Assembly: GCF_018024495.1 (NCBI RefSeq)
Contig: NZ_CP071696.1
Location: 2,356,001 to 2,420,000 of the forward strand
Source: Agromyces archimandritae
GTDB lineage: Bacteria; Actinomycetota; Actinomycetes; Actinomycetales; Microbacteriaceae
Direction: 5' to 3'
DNA: 64,000 bases
The notes under the pieces are model-generated. The model saw nothing but the letters and a program-made list of their open reading frames with translations, ran no database searches and had not been told where the DNA came from. Below, one piece after another: positions 45,253 through 54,014 of this stretch (its first letter is position 1; the number at the start of each line of letters is the position of its first letter). Both the position numbers and the translations under genes were made by a program.

Positions 45253-46803
45253 GTGAACCGACGCTCCATCCTCGTCACGGCCGCCGGCACGGCGGCGGTG
45301 CTCGCCCTCACCGGCTGCGCCGGCGGATCCGCCGACGGCGCGGCATCCGTCGACACCATCAACGCGCAACTCGTCACCGACCCCGGCGGCTTCGACCCGG
45401 CGCTCGCCCGGGCCGCCGACGACTACGTCGTCTCCCGCATGCTCTATGACACGCTCGTCCGCCGCGACGCCGACAACACGCTCGTCGGCGGCATCGCGAC
45501 CGACTGGGAGGCGGTCAGCGCCTCCGAGTACGTCTTCACGATCCGCGACGACGCGACGTGCGCCGGCGGCACCGCCATCACCCCCGGGATCGTCGCCGAC
45601 TCGCTGAACCGCCTCGCCGATCCGGAACTGGCATCCACCGCACGCTCGCTCGCATTCGGCCCGAACGAGGCCGCCTTCACCGCCGACGACGACGCCGGCA
45701 CCGTCACCGCCGAGCTCTCCGGGCCCTGGTCCGACTTCCTGTACGGCATGGCGCTGCCCCACACGGGCATCGTCTGCCCGGCCGGTCTCGATGACCCGGA
45801 GGGCCTCATGGCCGGCACCGTCGAGGGCGCCTTCTCGGGCCCGTACACGCTGACCGCCGCCGAACCGGCCGTGAAGTACGAGATGACCCTCCGCGACGAC
45901 TACGACGCCTGGCCCGAGTTCGCCGAGCCCCTCGAAGGCGTGCCGGCGAAGACGGTGAACTTCGCCCCCGTCGCCGAGTCGTCGACGCTCGCCACCCAGC
46001 TGCTGTCGGGCGGGATGGACGTCGGCACGATCACCGGCGAGGAGATCAGCCGCTTCACCGACGACGGCTACGCGAAGCACGAGCTGTCCACGATGACCTC
46101 CTACCTCGTCTTCAACCAGCGCGAGGGATCGGTCTTCCGCGAGCAGCCGGAGCTGCGGCACGCGGCCGCGCAGGCCGTCGACCCCGTCGCATTCACCGAC
46201 ATCGCGACCGCCGGCCTCGGCGTGCCGATCGCCTCCGTCTCGGCGCCCGGGGTGCTGTGCGTCAGCGAGGACGAGTCGCGCCTGGCCGGGTTCGACGTGG
46301 ATGCCGCGTCGAAGACGCTCGCCGGGGTGAAGATCCGCCTCGTCGGCACCACCCTGCTCTCGCAGGGCAACGAGTACGTCGCCGAGATGCTCCGCAAGGC
46401 CGGCGCCGAGGTCGACTACACCGAGATGGACAACGCGAACTGGTCGACGACGACGGGCACGAACGGCCCGTGGGATGTGACGGTGCAGGGCGACATCAAC
46501 CTGCTCGGCACGATGACCTCCTCGCTGCTGCGCGTCATGGGCCCGTACTCCGACGAGGGCGGTCGCAACAAGACGGGCGTGCCGAACGACGAGGGCTACG
46601 GGCTGCTGAACGAAGCCATGACGATCGTGGATGCCGAGGCGCAGTGCCCGGTGATCGACCGGGCGTTCCAGACGGTGCTCGATCGTAGCGACGCCGCGCC
46701 CATGGCATCCATCGTCGCGACCGCGGTCGCCGCCCCGGGCTTCGACGTGCGCGTCTTCGGCGACTACCTCGACCCGTCGACCATGCGCATCACCGAGCGA
46801 TGA
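45253..46803 (+). CDS. Peptide ABC importer, substrate-binding lipoprotein (family 5)
   Basis: A 516-residue lipoprotein with lipobox LTGC (Cys22) and a family-5 solute-binding body (LVTDPGGFDPALARAADDYVVSRMLYDTLV). Two Cys residues (DDATCAGG and GIVCPAG) may form a disulfide. GTG at 45253 has AGGAGG 6 bases upstream. It is the first of seven overlapping genes for peptide uptake and breakdown. It differs widely from the 23957-25558 binding protein, so the two systems probably take different peptides. Confidence 0.9.
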   Translation: MNRRSILVTAAGTAAVLALTGCAGGSADGAASVDTINAQLVTDPGGFDPALARAADDYVVSRMLYDTLVRRDADNTLVGGIATDWEAVSASEYVFTIRDDATCAGGTAITPGIVADSLNRLADPELASTARSLAFGPNEAAFTADDDAGTVTAELSGPWSDFLYGMALPHTGIVCPAGLDDPEGLMAGTVEGAFSGPYTLTAAEPAVKYEMTLRDDYDAWPEFAEPLEGVPAKTVNFAPVAESSTLATQLLSGGMDVGTITGEEISRFTDDGYAKHELSTMTSYLVFNQREGSVFREQPELRHAAAQAVDPVAFTDIATAGLGVPIASVSAPGVLCVSEDESRLAGFDVDAASKTLAGVKIRLVGTTLLSQGNEYVAEMLRKAGAEVDYTEMDNANWSTTTGTNGPWDVTVQGDINLLGTMTSSLLRVMGPYSDEGGRNKTGVPNDEGYGLLNEAMTIVDAEAQCPVIDRAFQTVLDRSDAAPMASIVATAVAAPGFDVRVFGDYLDPSTMRITER

Positions 46804-47849
46804 CCGAGGCCGCCTCGCTCGTCGCCGCCGGCGGAGCACCATCCGCCGGCGGCGACGCCGCGCCCCGCACGGGCCGGCACGTCTCGCCGTGGCTCGGATT
46901 CGCCGTGCGCCGGATCGCGGGGCTCGCGGCGACGTTCCTCGCACTCGTCGTCCTCGCCTTCTTCATGGTGCAGCTGATCCCCGGCGACCCGGCGGTCGCG
47001 ATCGCCGGATCCGACGCGACGACCGTCGAGATCGAGGCGACCCGCACGAAACTCGGGCTCGACCTACCGCTCTGGCAGCAGTTCGCCGCCTACATCTCGC
47101 AGGTGCTCACGGGCGACCTGGGCACGAGCTTCCAGTACAACCAGCCCGTCGCCGAGATCATCGGCAACCGCTTCGCGTTCACCGCGACGATCGCCTTCAC
47201 CGGCATCCTCGTCGTCCTCGCGATCGCCGTGCCGCTCGGCATGGCCGTCGGCGTCGCGACGCGCAACGGCCGCCGTCGCGGCCTCGACGTCGCGTTCACC
47301 TCCGTCACCGGCTTCCTCGACGCGATCCCGGGCTACATCATGGCGACCTTCCTCGTCGTCGTCTTCGCGATCGGCGTCGGGCTGCTGCCGTTCTTCCCGC
47401 CCGCGTTCACCGCACGATCCGGCGCGGCGAGCTTCGTGCTGCCGATCGCGGCCCTCGTGATCGGCCCGATCTGCACCATCGCCCGGGTCGTGCGCCGCGA
47501 GACGCAGGTCGTGCTCGAGAACGACTACATCCGCACCGCACGCGGCTGGCGGCTGAAGCCCGTCGTGCTGCACCTGAAGTACGCGCTGCCGAACCTGCTC
47601 ACGACGACCCTCACGCTCTCGGGCCTCATCCTGTCGGGGATGCTCGGCGGGGCGCTCATCATCGAATCCGTGTTCGCGATCCCCGGGCTCGGTTCGGGCA
47701 TCATCAAGGCCATCCTCGACCGCGACTACCCGCTCATCCAGGGCATGGTCATCGTGCTCGGGATGCTCGCGGCGCTCATCAACCTCCTCGTCGACGTCAT
47801 CCTCGGATGCATCGACTCCCGAACCCTCGGAGGCGGCCATGCCGACTGA
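46800..47849 (+). CDS. Peptide ABC importer permease (DppB type)
   Basis: A 349-residue permease with a ~35-residue cytoplasmic N-terminus, then FAVRRIAGLAATFLALVVLAF and LIPGDPAVAIAG, typical of DppB, about six membrane segments, and the EAA loop ENDYIRTARGWRLKPVVLHLKYALPN in part. ATGA overlap with the binding protein; 11-bp overlap with the next gene. Confidence 0.92.
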   Translation: MTEAASLVAAGGAPSAGGDAAPRTGRHVSPWLGFAVRRIAGLAATFLALVVLAFFMVQLIPGDPAVAIAGSDATTVEIEATRTKLGLDLPLWQQFAAYISQVLTGDLGTSFQYNQPVAEIIGNRFAFTATIAFTGILVVLAIAVPLGMAVGVATRNGRRRGLDVAFTSVTGFLDAIPGYIMATFLVVVFAIGVGLLPFFPPAFTARSGAASFVLPIAALVIGPICTIARVVRRETQVVLENDYIRTARGWRLKPVVLHLKYALPNLLTTTLTLSGLILSGMLGGALIIESVFAIPGLGSGIIKAILDRDYPLIQGMVIVLGMLAALINLLVDVILGCIDSRTLGGGHAD

Positions 47850-49545
47850 CGCCAGACGCCGATTCCGCTGGACGCCCGGGCTCGTGATCGGCGTCGTCCT
47901 CTTCGCGGCGGTCGTGATCATCGCCGTCCTCGCGCCGTTCTTCCTCACCGGCGCTGCCGAGGAGATGGGCGAGCGCGCCGCACCGGCCTCGGCCGCACAT
48001 CCGCTCGGCACCGACCTCTCCGGTCACGACATGCTCGCCCGCAGCCTCGTCGCCGCGCGCCTCACCCTCGTGATGACGGCCGCGGCGACCGCGATCGCCG
48101 TCGTGCTCGGCGTGCTCGTCGGCACGAGCGTCTGGCTGCTGCCGGCCCGCGGCCGCGAGTTCTGCCTGCGCATCATCGATGCCGCCGTCGCCTTCCCCGC
48201 GCTGCTGCTGGCGCTCGTCGTCGCCGCCATCCTCGGCGCCGGGTCGCTCCCGGCCGTCGTGGCGATCGGCGTCGCCGGCATCCCGAACTTCGCCCGCCTC
48301 ACCGCGAACCTCGCCGCGCAGATCTCGAGCCGCGACTACCTCTCCGCCGCCCGGCTCGTCGGCGTCGGCAACCGCCGTCTCATCACCGACCACATGCTGC
48401 CGAACATGGCCGAGCCCCTCCTCGTGCTCACCGCGTCGAACTTCGCCCAGTCGCTGACGGCGCTGACCTCGTTGTCGTTCGTCGGCCTCGGCGTGCAATC
48501 GCCAGAGTACGACTGGGGCAAGCTGCTGAACGAGGCGCTGCCGTCGCTGCTCGCCGGCCGTCCCGTGCAGACCCTCGGGCCGGCGCTGCTCGTCGTCGTC
48601 ACGGCACTCGCGGCGATGCTCATCGGCGACGGCCTGGCCGCCGCGGCCGACCCGCGCGGGGTATCCCGGCCGGCATCGCTGAGGCGCGCCCTCGTGCCGC
48701 CCGCCCCGGCCGCGGCGCCCGAGGCGATCGTCGAGGTGCAGGACCTGCACGTCACCGGCCCGGCCGGCCCCCTCGTGCGCGGCGTCTCGTTCACGATCGG
48801 CCGCGGAGAGATCCTCGGCATCGTCGGCGAGTCGGGATCCGGCAAGTCGCTGACGGCGATGTCGATCGCGAAGCTCCTGCCCGACGGGCTCCAGATGGAT
48901 GCCGCGCGCCTTTCGCTCGGCGAGCTCGACCTCCGCGGCCGCGTCGACGACCGCACGATGGCGACGACCGTGAGCCTCGTCTACCAGGACCCGACGTCGA
49001 CGTTCAATCCCGCCCTCAGGCTCGGCACGCAGCTCACCGAGGTGCTCCGGACCCACTTCGGCAAGAGCCGCCGCCAGGCGCGGGCCGCGATCGTCGGCGC
49101 CCTCCGCACCGTGCGCATGACGAAGCCCGAGGAGCGCCTCCGTCAGCATCCGTACGAGCTGTCGGGCGGCATGCGCCAGCGGGCCATGATCGCGGCCGCG
49201 CTCGCCGCCGATCCGAAGCTCATCATCGCCGACGAGCCGACGACGGCCCTCGACGTGACCGTGCAAGCCGGAATCCTCCGCGAGATCACCCGCCTGAACC
49301 GCGAACTCGGCACCTCGGTGCTGTTCATCTCGCACGACATCGGCGTCGTCCGCGCCCTCTGCCACCGCGTCGTCGTCATGCACGACGGGCGCATCGTCGA
49401 GGAGATCGACGCGGAACTGCTCGACGCCGAACACGCCGGGCATCCGTACACCCGGGCGCTGCTGGCCGCGACGCCGAGCCTCGACGAGAAGCTCGACGCA
49501 CTGCCCGTGCTCGAGTGGCGCGATGAAACGGAGGCCGTACGATGA
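47839..49545 (+). CDS. Peptide ABC importer: DppC-type permease fused to DppD-type ATPase
   Basis: A 568-residue fusion. Residues 1-~275 are a DppC-class permease (LGTDLSGHDMLARSLVAARL; EAA loop SRDYLSAARLVGVGNRRLI). A Pro/Ala linker (ALVPPAPAAAPEA) leads to an ABC ATPase with Walker A GESGSGKSLT, signature LSGGMRQRAMIAAAL, Walker B LIIADEPTTALD, ISHDIGV, and the Dpp-type C-terminus GHPYTRALLAATPS. The frame is continuous with no start motif at the junction. In the window's other importer these are two separate genes. Confidence 0.92.
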   Translation: MPTDARRRFRWTPGLVIGVVLFAAVVIIAVLAPFFLTGAAEEMGERAAPASAAHPLGTDLSGHDMLARSLVAARLTLVMTAAATAIAVVLGVLVGTSVWLLPARGREFCLRIIDAAVAFPALLLALVVAAILGAGSLPAVVAIGVAGIPNFARLTANLAAQISSRDYLSAARLVGVGNRRLITDHMLPNMAEPLLVLTASNFAQSLTALTSLSFVGLGVQSPEYDWGKLLNEALPSLLAGRPVQTLGPALLVVVTALAAMLIGDGLAAAADPRGVSRPASLRRALVPPAPAAAPEAIVEVQDLHVTGPAGPLVRGVSFTIGRGEILGIVGESGSGKSLTAMSIAKLLPDGLQMDAARLSLGELDLRGRVDDRTMATTVSLVYQDPTSTFNPALRLGTQLTEVLRTHFGKSRRQARAAIVGALRTVRMTKPEERLRQHPYELSGGMRQRAMIAAALAADPKLIIADEPTTALDVTVQAGILREITRLNRELGTSVLFISHDIGVVRALCHRVVVMHDGRIVEEIDAELLDAEHAGHPYTRALLAATPSLDEKLDALPVLEWRDETEAVR

Positions 49546-50366
49546 GCACCACCACGCCGGCGACCGCCGCCGCACCCATTGAGGAACCGGCCGCGATGGT
49601 CGACATCGACCGGCTCACGGTGACGTTCGGATCGGGCCCGCGCGCTCACCGCGCCCTCGACGCCGTCTCGATGTCGATCGCCGCCGGCCGCACCGTCGGC
49701 CTCGTCGGCGAATCCGGCTCGGGCAAGTCGACGCTCGCGAAGGCCCTCGTCGGCCTCGTCCGGCCCGATTCGGGCTCGATCCGCATCGGCGGCCGGGAGC
49801 TCACCGAGATGGGCGGCCGCGAGCGGCGCGCGATGCGGCGGCGCGTGCAGATGATCCCGCAGGATCCGTACTCCTCCCTCGACCCGCGCCGCACGATCGG
49901 GCAGACGCTGGCCGAAGCGGTCGACCCGCGGCGGCCGAGCGTGCGCGCGCATCGCGAGGCGATCCTCGAGCAGTTGAGGCTCGTGCGGATGCCGGATGAC
50001 GCGATCGACCGGTACCCGCACGAGTTCTCGGGCGGGCAGCGGCAGCGCATCGCGATCGCGCGCGGGCTCGTCATCCGCCCCGAGTTCGTGATCGCCGATG
50101 AGATCACCTCGGCGCTCGACGTCTCGGTGCAGGCGGAGATCCTGAACCTCATCGGCCGGCTCCGCACCGAGCTGGGGCTCACGATGCTGTTCATCTCGCA
50201 CAACCTCGCCGTGGTGCGGCACGTCTCCGACGACGTCGTCGTCCTGTATCGCGGCGAGATCGTCGAGCAGGGCCCGGCCGAGCGGGTCTACGGCGAGCCG
50301 CAGCACCCGTACACGCGGGCCCTGCTGGATTCCGTGCCGGGTTCGCCGGGGTTCTCACTCGCGTGA
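49542..50366 (+). CDS. Peptide ABC importer, ATP-binding subunit (DppF type)
   Basis: A 274-residue ABC ATPase: Walker A GESGSGKSTLAKAL, IPQDPYSSLDPRRTI, signature FSGGQRQRIAIARGL, Walker B FVIADEITSALD (Ile replaces the more common Pro after DE), and ISHNLAV with Asn replacing the Asp after the switch His. The C-terminus QHPYTRALLDSVPG is of the Dpp type. ATGA overlap with the fusion gene. Confidence 0.92.
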   Translation: MSTTTPATAAAPIEEPAAMVDIDRLTVTFGSGPRAHRALDAVSMSIAAGRTVGLVGESGSGKSTLAKALVGLVRPDSGSIRIGGRELTEMGGRERRAMRRRVQMIPQDPYSSLDPRRTIGQTLAEAVDPRRPSVRAHREAILEQLRLVRMPDDAIDRYPHEFSGGQRQRIAIARGLVIRPEFVIADEITSALDVSVQAEILNLIGRLRTELGLTMLFISHNLAVVRHVSDDVVVLYRGEIVEQGPAERVYGEPQHPYTRALLDSVPGSPGFSLA

Positions 50367-50401
50367 CCGACGGCATCCACCCCCGCACCGAAGGCCGAAC
50401 C

Positions 50402-51670
50402 ATGACCGACCGCATCGTGCTCACCGCGGCGCGCCTCATCACGGGCGGCGCCGAGCCGCCGGTCGACGATGCCTCGCTCGTGATCGAGGGCGAGCGGATC
50501 GTGTACGCGGGCCCCGCCGCCGGCCGGCCGAGCCGGGCGGGGGAGCGGTGCGTCGAACTCGGCGGGCGCACGCTGCTGCCCGGGTTCATCGATGCGCACG
50601 TGCATTTCGGGCTCGACGCCGGCCTCGGCAGATACCACCCGCTCGACACCGACCCGGCGTTGCTCGTGCACGAGGCGGCGGCGCGCATGTCGGCGACGCT
50701 CGACGCGGGGGTGACGACGGTGCGCGACCTCGGCGGCATCTCGGCGGGGCACCGGGCGGCCGTCGAGCGCGGCCTCGTCCGCGGCCCGCGGCTGCAGGTG
50801 GCCGTGCGACTCATGAGCCACACGGGCGGGCACGGCGATTTCCATGTGCGCGGCGGAATGTTCCGGCTCGCCGGCGACGAGCTCGCGGTGCTCGCGGATT
50901 CGATCGACGAGGTGCGGCGGGTCACGCGCGAGCTGCTCCGTGCCGGGGCGGATCTCGTGAAGGTGGCGACCTCGGGCGGCATGGGCAGCCCGCACGACGA
51001 CCCCGACGACGAGGGCCTGCGCATCGACGAGGTGCGCGCGGTCGTCGACGAGCTCGAGCGGCACGGCGGCCGGCCCGTCGCCGCCCACGCGCAGGGGGTG
51101 CGCGGCATCCATGCGGCCGTGCTCGGCGGGGCGTCGAGCATCGAGCACGGGTACGGCATCGACGACGCGGCGATCGACATGATGGGCGAGCGCGGCATCT
51201 TCCTCGTGCCGACGCTCGCGACCGCGTTCCGCCCCCTCGACCGGGAGCGGATGCCCGCGTTCCACTACGAGAAGAAGTCGCGGTGGGCCGAGGCGACGAT
51301 GACGAACATCGCCCGTGCGATCGAGCAGGGGGTGCGCATCGCGATGGGCACCGACTCGGGCGTCGGACCGCACGGCCGCAACCTCGAGGAGCTCGCGCAT
51401 CTCGTCGCGCTCGGCATGTCGCCGATGGATGCCGTGATCGCCGCCACCGGCGGCGCCGCCCGGCTGCTCCGGCTCGACGGCGTCACGGGGCGTCTCGAGG
51501 CGGGCCTGTCCGCCGACGTCGTCGTGAGCGACGTCGACCCCCTCGCCCGGATCCGGGAGCTCGGCGACCCCGCACGCATCGCGGCCGTGCTGCAGGCGGG
51601 TCGTGTTGTGAAAGACCCGCACCGACTGTTCGACCCGGCCAGAGCCGGCACCCGGAAGGAGGCCGCATGA
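50402..51670 (+). CDS. Metal-dependent amidohydrolase (prolidase-like)
   Basis: A 422-residue amidohydrolase-superfamily enzyme: metal ligands HVH in PGFIDAHVHFG, Lys in LVKVATSGG (candidate carboxylated Lys), His in VAAHAQG, His in SIEHGYGID, and Asp in AMGTDSGVG, the complete ligand set. Such enzymes near peptide importers are often Xaa-Pro or Xaa-Arg dipeptidases (Sgx-type). ATG 50402 has AAGG upstream; a GTG at 50363 overlapping the ATPase stop is also in frame. It likely hydrolyses imported dipeptides in the cytoplasm. Confidence 0.86.
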   Translation: MTDRIVLTAARLITGGAEPPVDDASLVIEGERIVYAGPAAGRPSRAGERCVELGGRTLLPGFIDAHVHFGLDAGLGRYHPLDTDPALLVHEAAARMSATLDAGVTTVRDLGGISAGHRAAVERGLVRGPRLQVAVRLMSHTGGHGDFHVRGGMFRLAGDELAVLADSIDEVRRVTRELLRAGADLVKVATSGGMGSPHDDPDDEGLRIDEVRAVVDELERHGGRPVAAHAQGVRGIHAAVLGGASSIEHGYGIDDAAIDMMGERGIFLVPTLATAFRPLDRERMPAFHYEKKSRWAEATMTNIARAIEQGVRIAMGTDSGVGPHGRNLEELAHLVALGMSPMDAVIAATGGAARLLRLDGVTGRLEAGLSADVVVSDVDPLARIRELGDPARIAAVLQAGRVVKDPHRLFDPARAGTRKEAA

Positions 51671-52875
51671 GCGGCGACCCGACCATGACTCCCACGAGCA
51701 CCCTGCTCGCCGAGGCGCGCGCGATCCTGCCCGGGCTGCAGCTGTTGCGCCGCGAACTGCACGCCGACCCCGAGGTCGGCCTCGAACTTCCGCGCACGCA
51801 GCGGCGGGTGCTCGACGCCCTCGACGGCCTCGGCCTCGAGATCACGACGGGGCGGGCGACGACCTCGGTCGTCGCGGTGCTCCGGGGCGGCCGGCCCGGG
51901 CCGACGGTGCTGCTCCGCGGCGACATGGACGCCCTGCCGGTCGCCGAGGAGGCCGATGTGCCCTACCGTTCGACGAACGGTGCGATGCACGCCTGCGGGC
52001 ACGACCTGCACACGGCCGGCCTCGTGGGTGCGGCCCGTCTCCTCGCGGCGCGGCGCGAGGAGCTCGCCGGTGATGTGCTGTTCATGTTCCAGCCGGGAGA
52101 GGAGAGCTGGGGCGGCGCGAAGATCATGCTCGACGAGGGGCTGCTGGATGCGAGCGGTTCGCTGCCGGTCGCCGCCTACGCCCTGCACGTCGAACCGGGG
52201 CCGCGAGGCCTGTTCCGGGCGCGGCCGGGCGCCACGATGGCGTCGTCGAACAGCTTCTATGCGACCCTGCACGGGCGCGGCGGGCACGCATCCACGCCGT
52301 GGAAGAGCGTCGATCCGCTGCCGGCGCTCGCCGAGCTCGCCCTCGCGCTCGGCTCGCTCGTGGGTCGCCGCGTCGACGTGTTCGACCCGGCGGTGCTGTC
52401 GGTGACGATGCTGCGCGGCAGCCGCGCCCGCAACATCATCGCCGAGAACGCGGAACTCGGTTCGACCGTGCGCACCCTGTCGGATGCGGCGATCGATGTC
52501 ATCGAACGCGAGGCGGTGCGGCTGGCCGACGGCATCGCCGCCGCGCACGGGCTCGTCGCCGAGTCGCGGTTCACGCGCCACTATCCGACGACGGTGAACG
52601 ACGCGGCTGCGGTGGATGCCGTGCGCGAAGCCGTCACCGGGGTGCTCGGCGCCGGCGCCTTCGCCCCGCTGCCGAACCCGTGGATGGGTGCGGAGGACTT
52701 CTCGTTCGTGCTCGAACGCGTGCCCGGCGCCTTCGTGATCGTCGGCGCCTCGCCCGACGGCGTCGACGCCGAGACGAGCCCCTCGAACCACTCGCCGCAG
52801 GTCGTCTTCGACGACCGGGTGCTCGCCGAGCAGGCCGCGGTGCTCGCCGGCCTCGCCCTCCGCCGCCTGGGCTGA
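51667..52875 (+). CDS. M20-family amidohydrolase/peptidase
   Basis: A 402-residue M20D-type hydrolase: LRRELHADPEVGLEL near the N-terminus, LRGDMDALPV with the first metal Asp, HACGHDLHTAGLVGAA, catalytic PGEESWGGAKIML, and the dimerisation lid GRGGHASTPWKSVDPL. Related enzymes remove N-acyl or amide groups from amino acids (hippurate hydrolase, IAA-amino acid hydrolase). GGAAGGAGG precedes the ATG, which overlaps the previous stop. It completes the peptide uptake and degradation operon. Confidence 0.9.
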   Translation: MSGDPTMTPTSTLLAEARAILPGLQLLRRELHADPEVGLELPRTQRRVLDALDGLGLEITTGRATTSVVAVLRGGRPGPTVLLRGDMDALPVAEEADVPYRSTNGAMHACGHDLHTAGLVGAARLLAARREELAGDVLFMFQPGEESWGGAKIMLDEGLLDASGSLPVAAYALHVEPGPRGLFRARPGATMASSNSFYATLHGRGGHASTPWKSVDPLPALAELALALGSLVGRRVDVFDPAVLSVTMLRGSRARNIIAENAELGSTVRTLSDAAIDVIEREAVRLADGIAAAHGLVAESRFTRHYPTTVNDAAAVDAVREAVTGVLGAGAFAPLPNPWMGAEDFSFVLERVPGAFVIVGASPDGVDAETSPSNHSPQVVFDDRVLAEQAAVLAGLALRRLG

Positions 52876-52913
52876 CGGCGCCTCCGCCCTCCGATCCACC
52901 GCCGCAGCTGGAT

Positions 52914-53006
52914 GTGGCAGGAAACGAAGCGGATCTGCGCGTAGGAGTGCCGATCTCCCGCCGGAGTGCCGGGAAGTGCGTACTCCTGCGGGAGATCGGC
53001 ACTTCT
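52914..53006. repeat. Composite element: fragment of TTCCGGGGGTC family joined to an AGGAGTGCCGATCTCCCG hairpin
   Basis: GTGGCAGGAAACGA (about 52914-52927) is the right inner arm of the 70-nt family. It is followed by a hairpin (arms about 52943-52969 and 52980-53006) nearly identical to 43729-43794, including the AAGTGCGTACTCC centre. The same two families are thus neighbours at two distant loci. Confidence 0.85.
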
Positions 53007-53095
53007 GGAAGTCGCTGTGCGGCGGCCAGGCGCGGCAAGCGGCGGCACGGCGCGCGGCGCGGCGGTGCAGGATGGAGGCGGAACGAGGAGGCGGC

Positions 53096-53860
53096 ATGGC
53101 CGGACGCACCGCGGACCCCGGCGACGGGGTGCTCGCCCGCGCCGCGCGCCTCCTGGGCGCCTTCGACGACGACCACGACGAGTTGCCGCTGGCCGAGCTG
53201 GCCGCCCGAAGCGGCCTGGCCCGTTCGACGGTGCATCGCCTCGCGGTCGAGCTGGAGCGGCTCGGCTTCCTCGCCCGAACGCCGGCGGGGTGGACGATCG
53301 GGGCGGTGCTGTGGGAGCTGGGGGAGCGTTCGCCGCTGTCGATGCGGTTGCGCGAGGTCGCCCTGCCGCATCTCGGGCGACTGTACGAGGCGATCGGCGA
53401 GAACGTGCATCTGGCGGTGCTGGACGGCCCGGCCGAGCATGCCGAGGCGCTGTACGTCGCCCGACTGAGCGGCCCGCGGGCGATTCCGACGGTGAGCCGG
53501 ATGGGCGGGCGGCATCCGCTGTATGCGACAGGGGTCGGCAAGGCGTTGCTGGAGGGCGTGGATGCGGACTTCCTCGATCGGTACCTGGCGGCGGTGCCGC
53601 GCGAGCGCGAGACGGTGCATACGGTGCTGGATGCGGCGACGTTGCGCCGGCAGATCGACGAGGCGCGCGAGCGGGGGTGGGCGACGACCAGGCAGGAGAT
53701 GACGCTCGGCAACGTGTCGGTCGCGGCGCCGATTCCGCAGGTGCTGGGGTTGCCGCCGGCCGCGGTGGGCGTGGTCGCGCATATCGCGCGCGCCGATGAG
53801 CGGCGCCTGGGCCGGCTCGTGGTGGATGCGGCGCGGCAGATCGCGGCCGACCTGCGCTGA
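53096..53860 (+). CDS. IclR-family regulator of the pca operon
   Basis: A 254-residue IclR protein: winged helix with LAELAARSGLARSTVHRLAVELERLGFLAR (about residues 30-60), and an effector domain with MGGRHPLYATGVGKALLEG, the family's ligand loop. PcaR/PobR/PcaU regulators of protocatechuate genes belong here, and the pcaHGBDC genes follow 154 bp downstream in the same direction. GAGGAGG lies 5 bases before the ATG; a longer frame from 52976 would include repeat DNA. Confidence 0.88.
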   Translation: MAGRTADPGDGVLARAARLLGAFDDDHDELPLAELAARSGLARSTVHRLAVELERLGFLARTPAGWTIGAVLWELGERSPLSMRLREVALPHLGRLYEAIGENVHLAVLDGPAEHAEALYVARLSGPRAIPTVSRMGGRHPLYATGVGKALLEGVDADFLDRYLAAVPRERETVHTVLDAATLRRQIDEARERGWATTRQEMTLGNVSVAAPIPQVLGLPPAAVGVVAHIARADERRLGRLVVDAARQIAADLR

Positions 53861-53916
53861 GCGGATGCGCGGGCCGCGGGTGCGCGGGCCGCGGCGGCGA
53901 GCGCAGAGCTCCGAAG

Positions 53917-53976
53917 GCGAGTGGATGCCGGGGGCATTCCCACTCAGTGGGACGGTGCGGCCCGGCATCCACTCGC
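53917..53976. promoter_or_regulatory. Nested inverted repeats between the IclR gene and pcaH
   Basis: Outer arms GCGAGTGGATGCCGGG (53917-53932) and its exact complement (53961-53976) enclose a smaller perfect hairpin, CCCACT-C-AGTGGG (53940-53952). The structure lies after the regulator's stop and 38 bp before pcaH, so it may terminate the regulator's mRNA, hold the pca promoter, or serve as IclR operator. Confidence 0.5.
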
Positions 53977-54014
53977 GGGGTGAAAGCCTGGCACCGTCGA
54001 AGGAGACGAGACGC

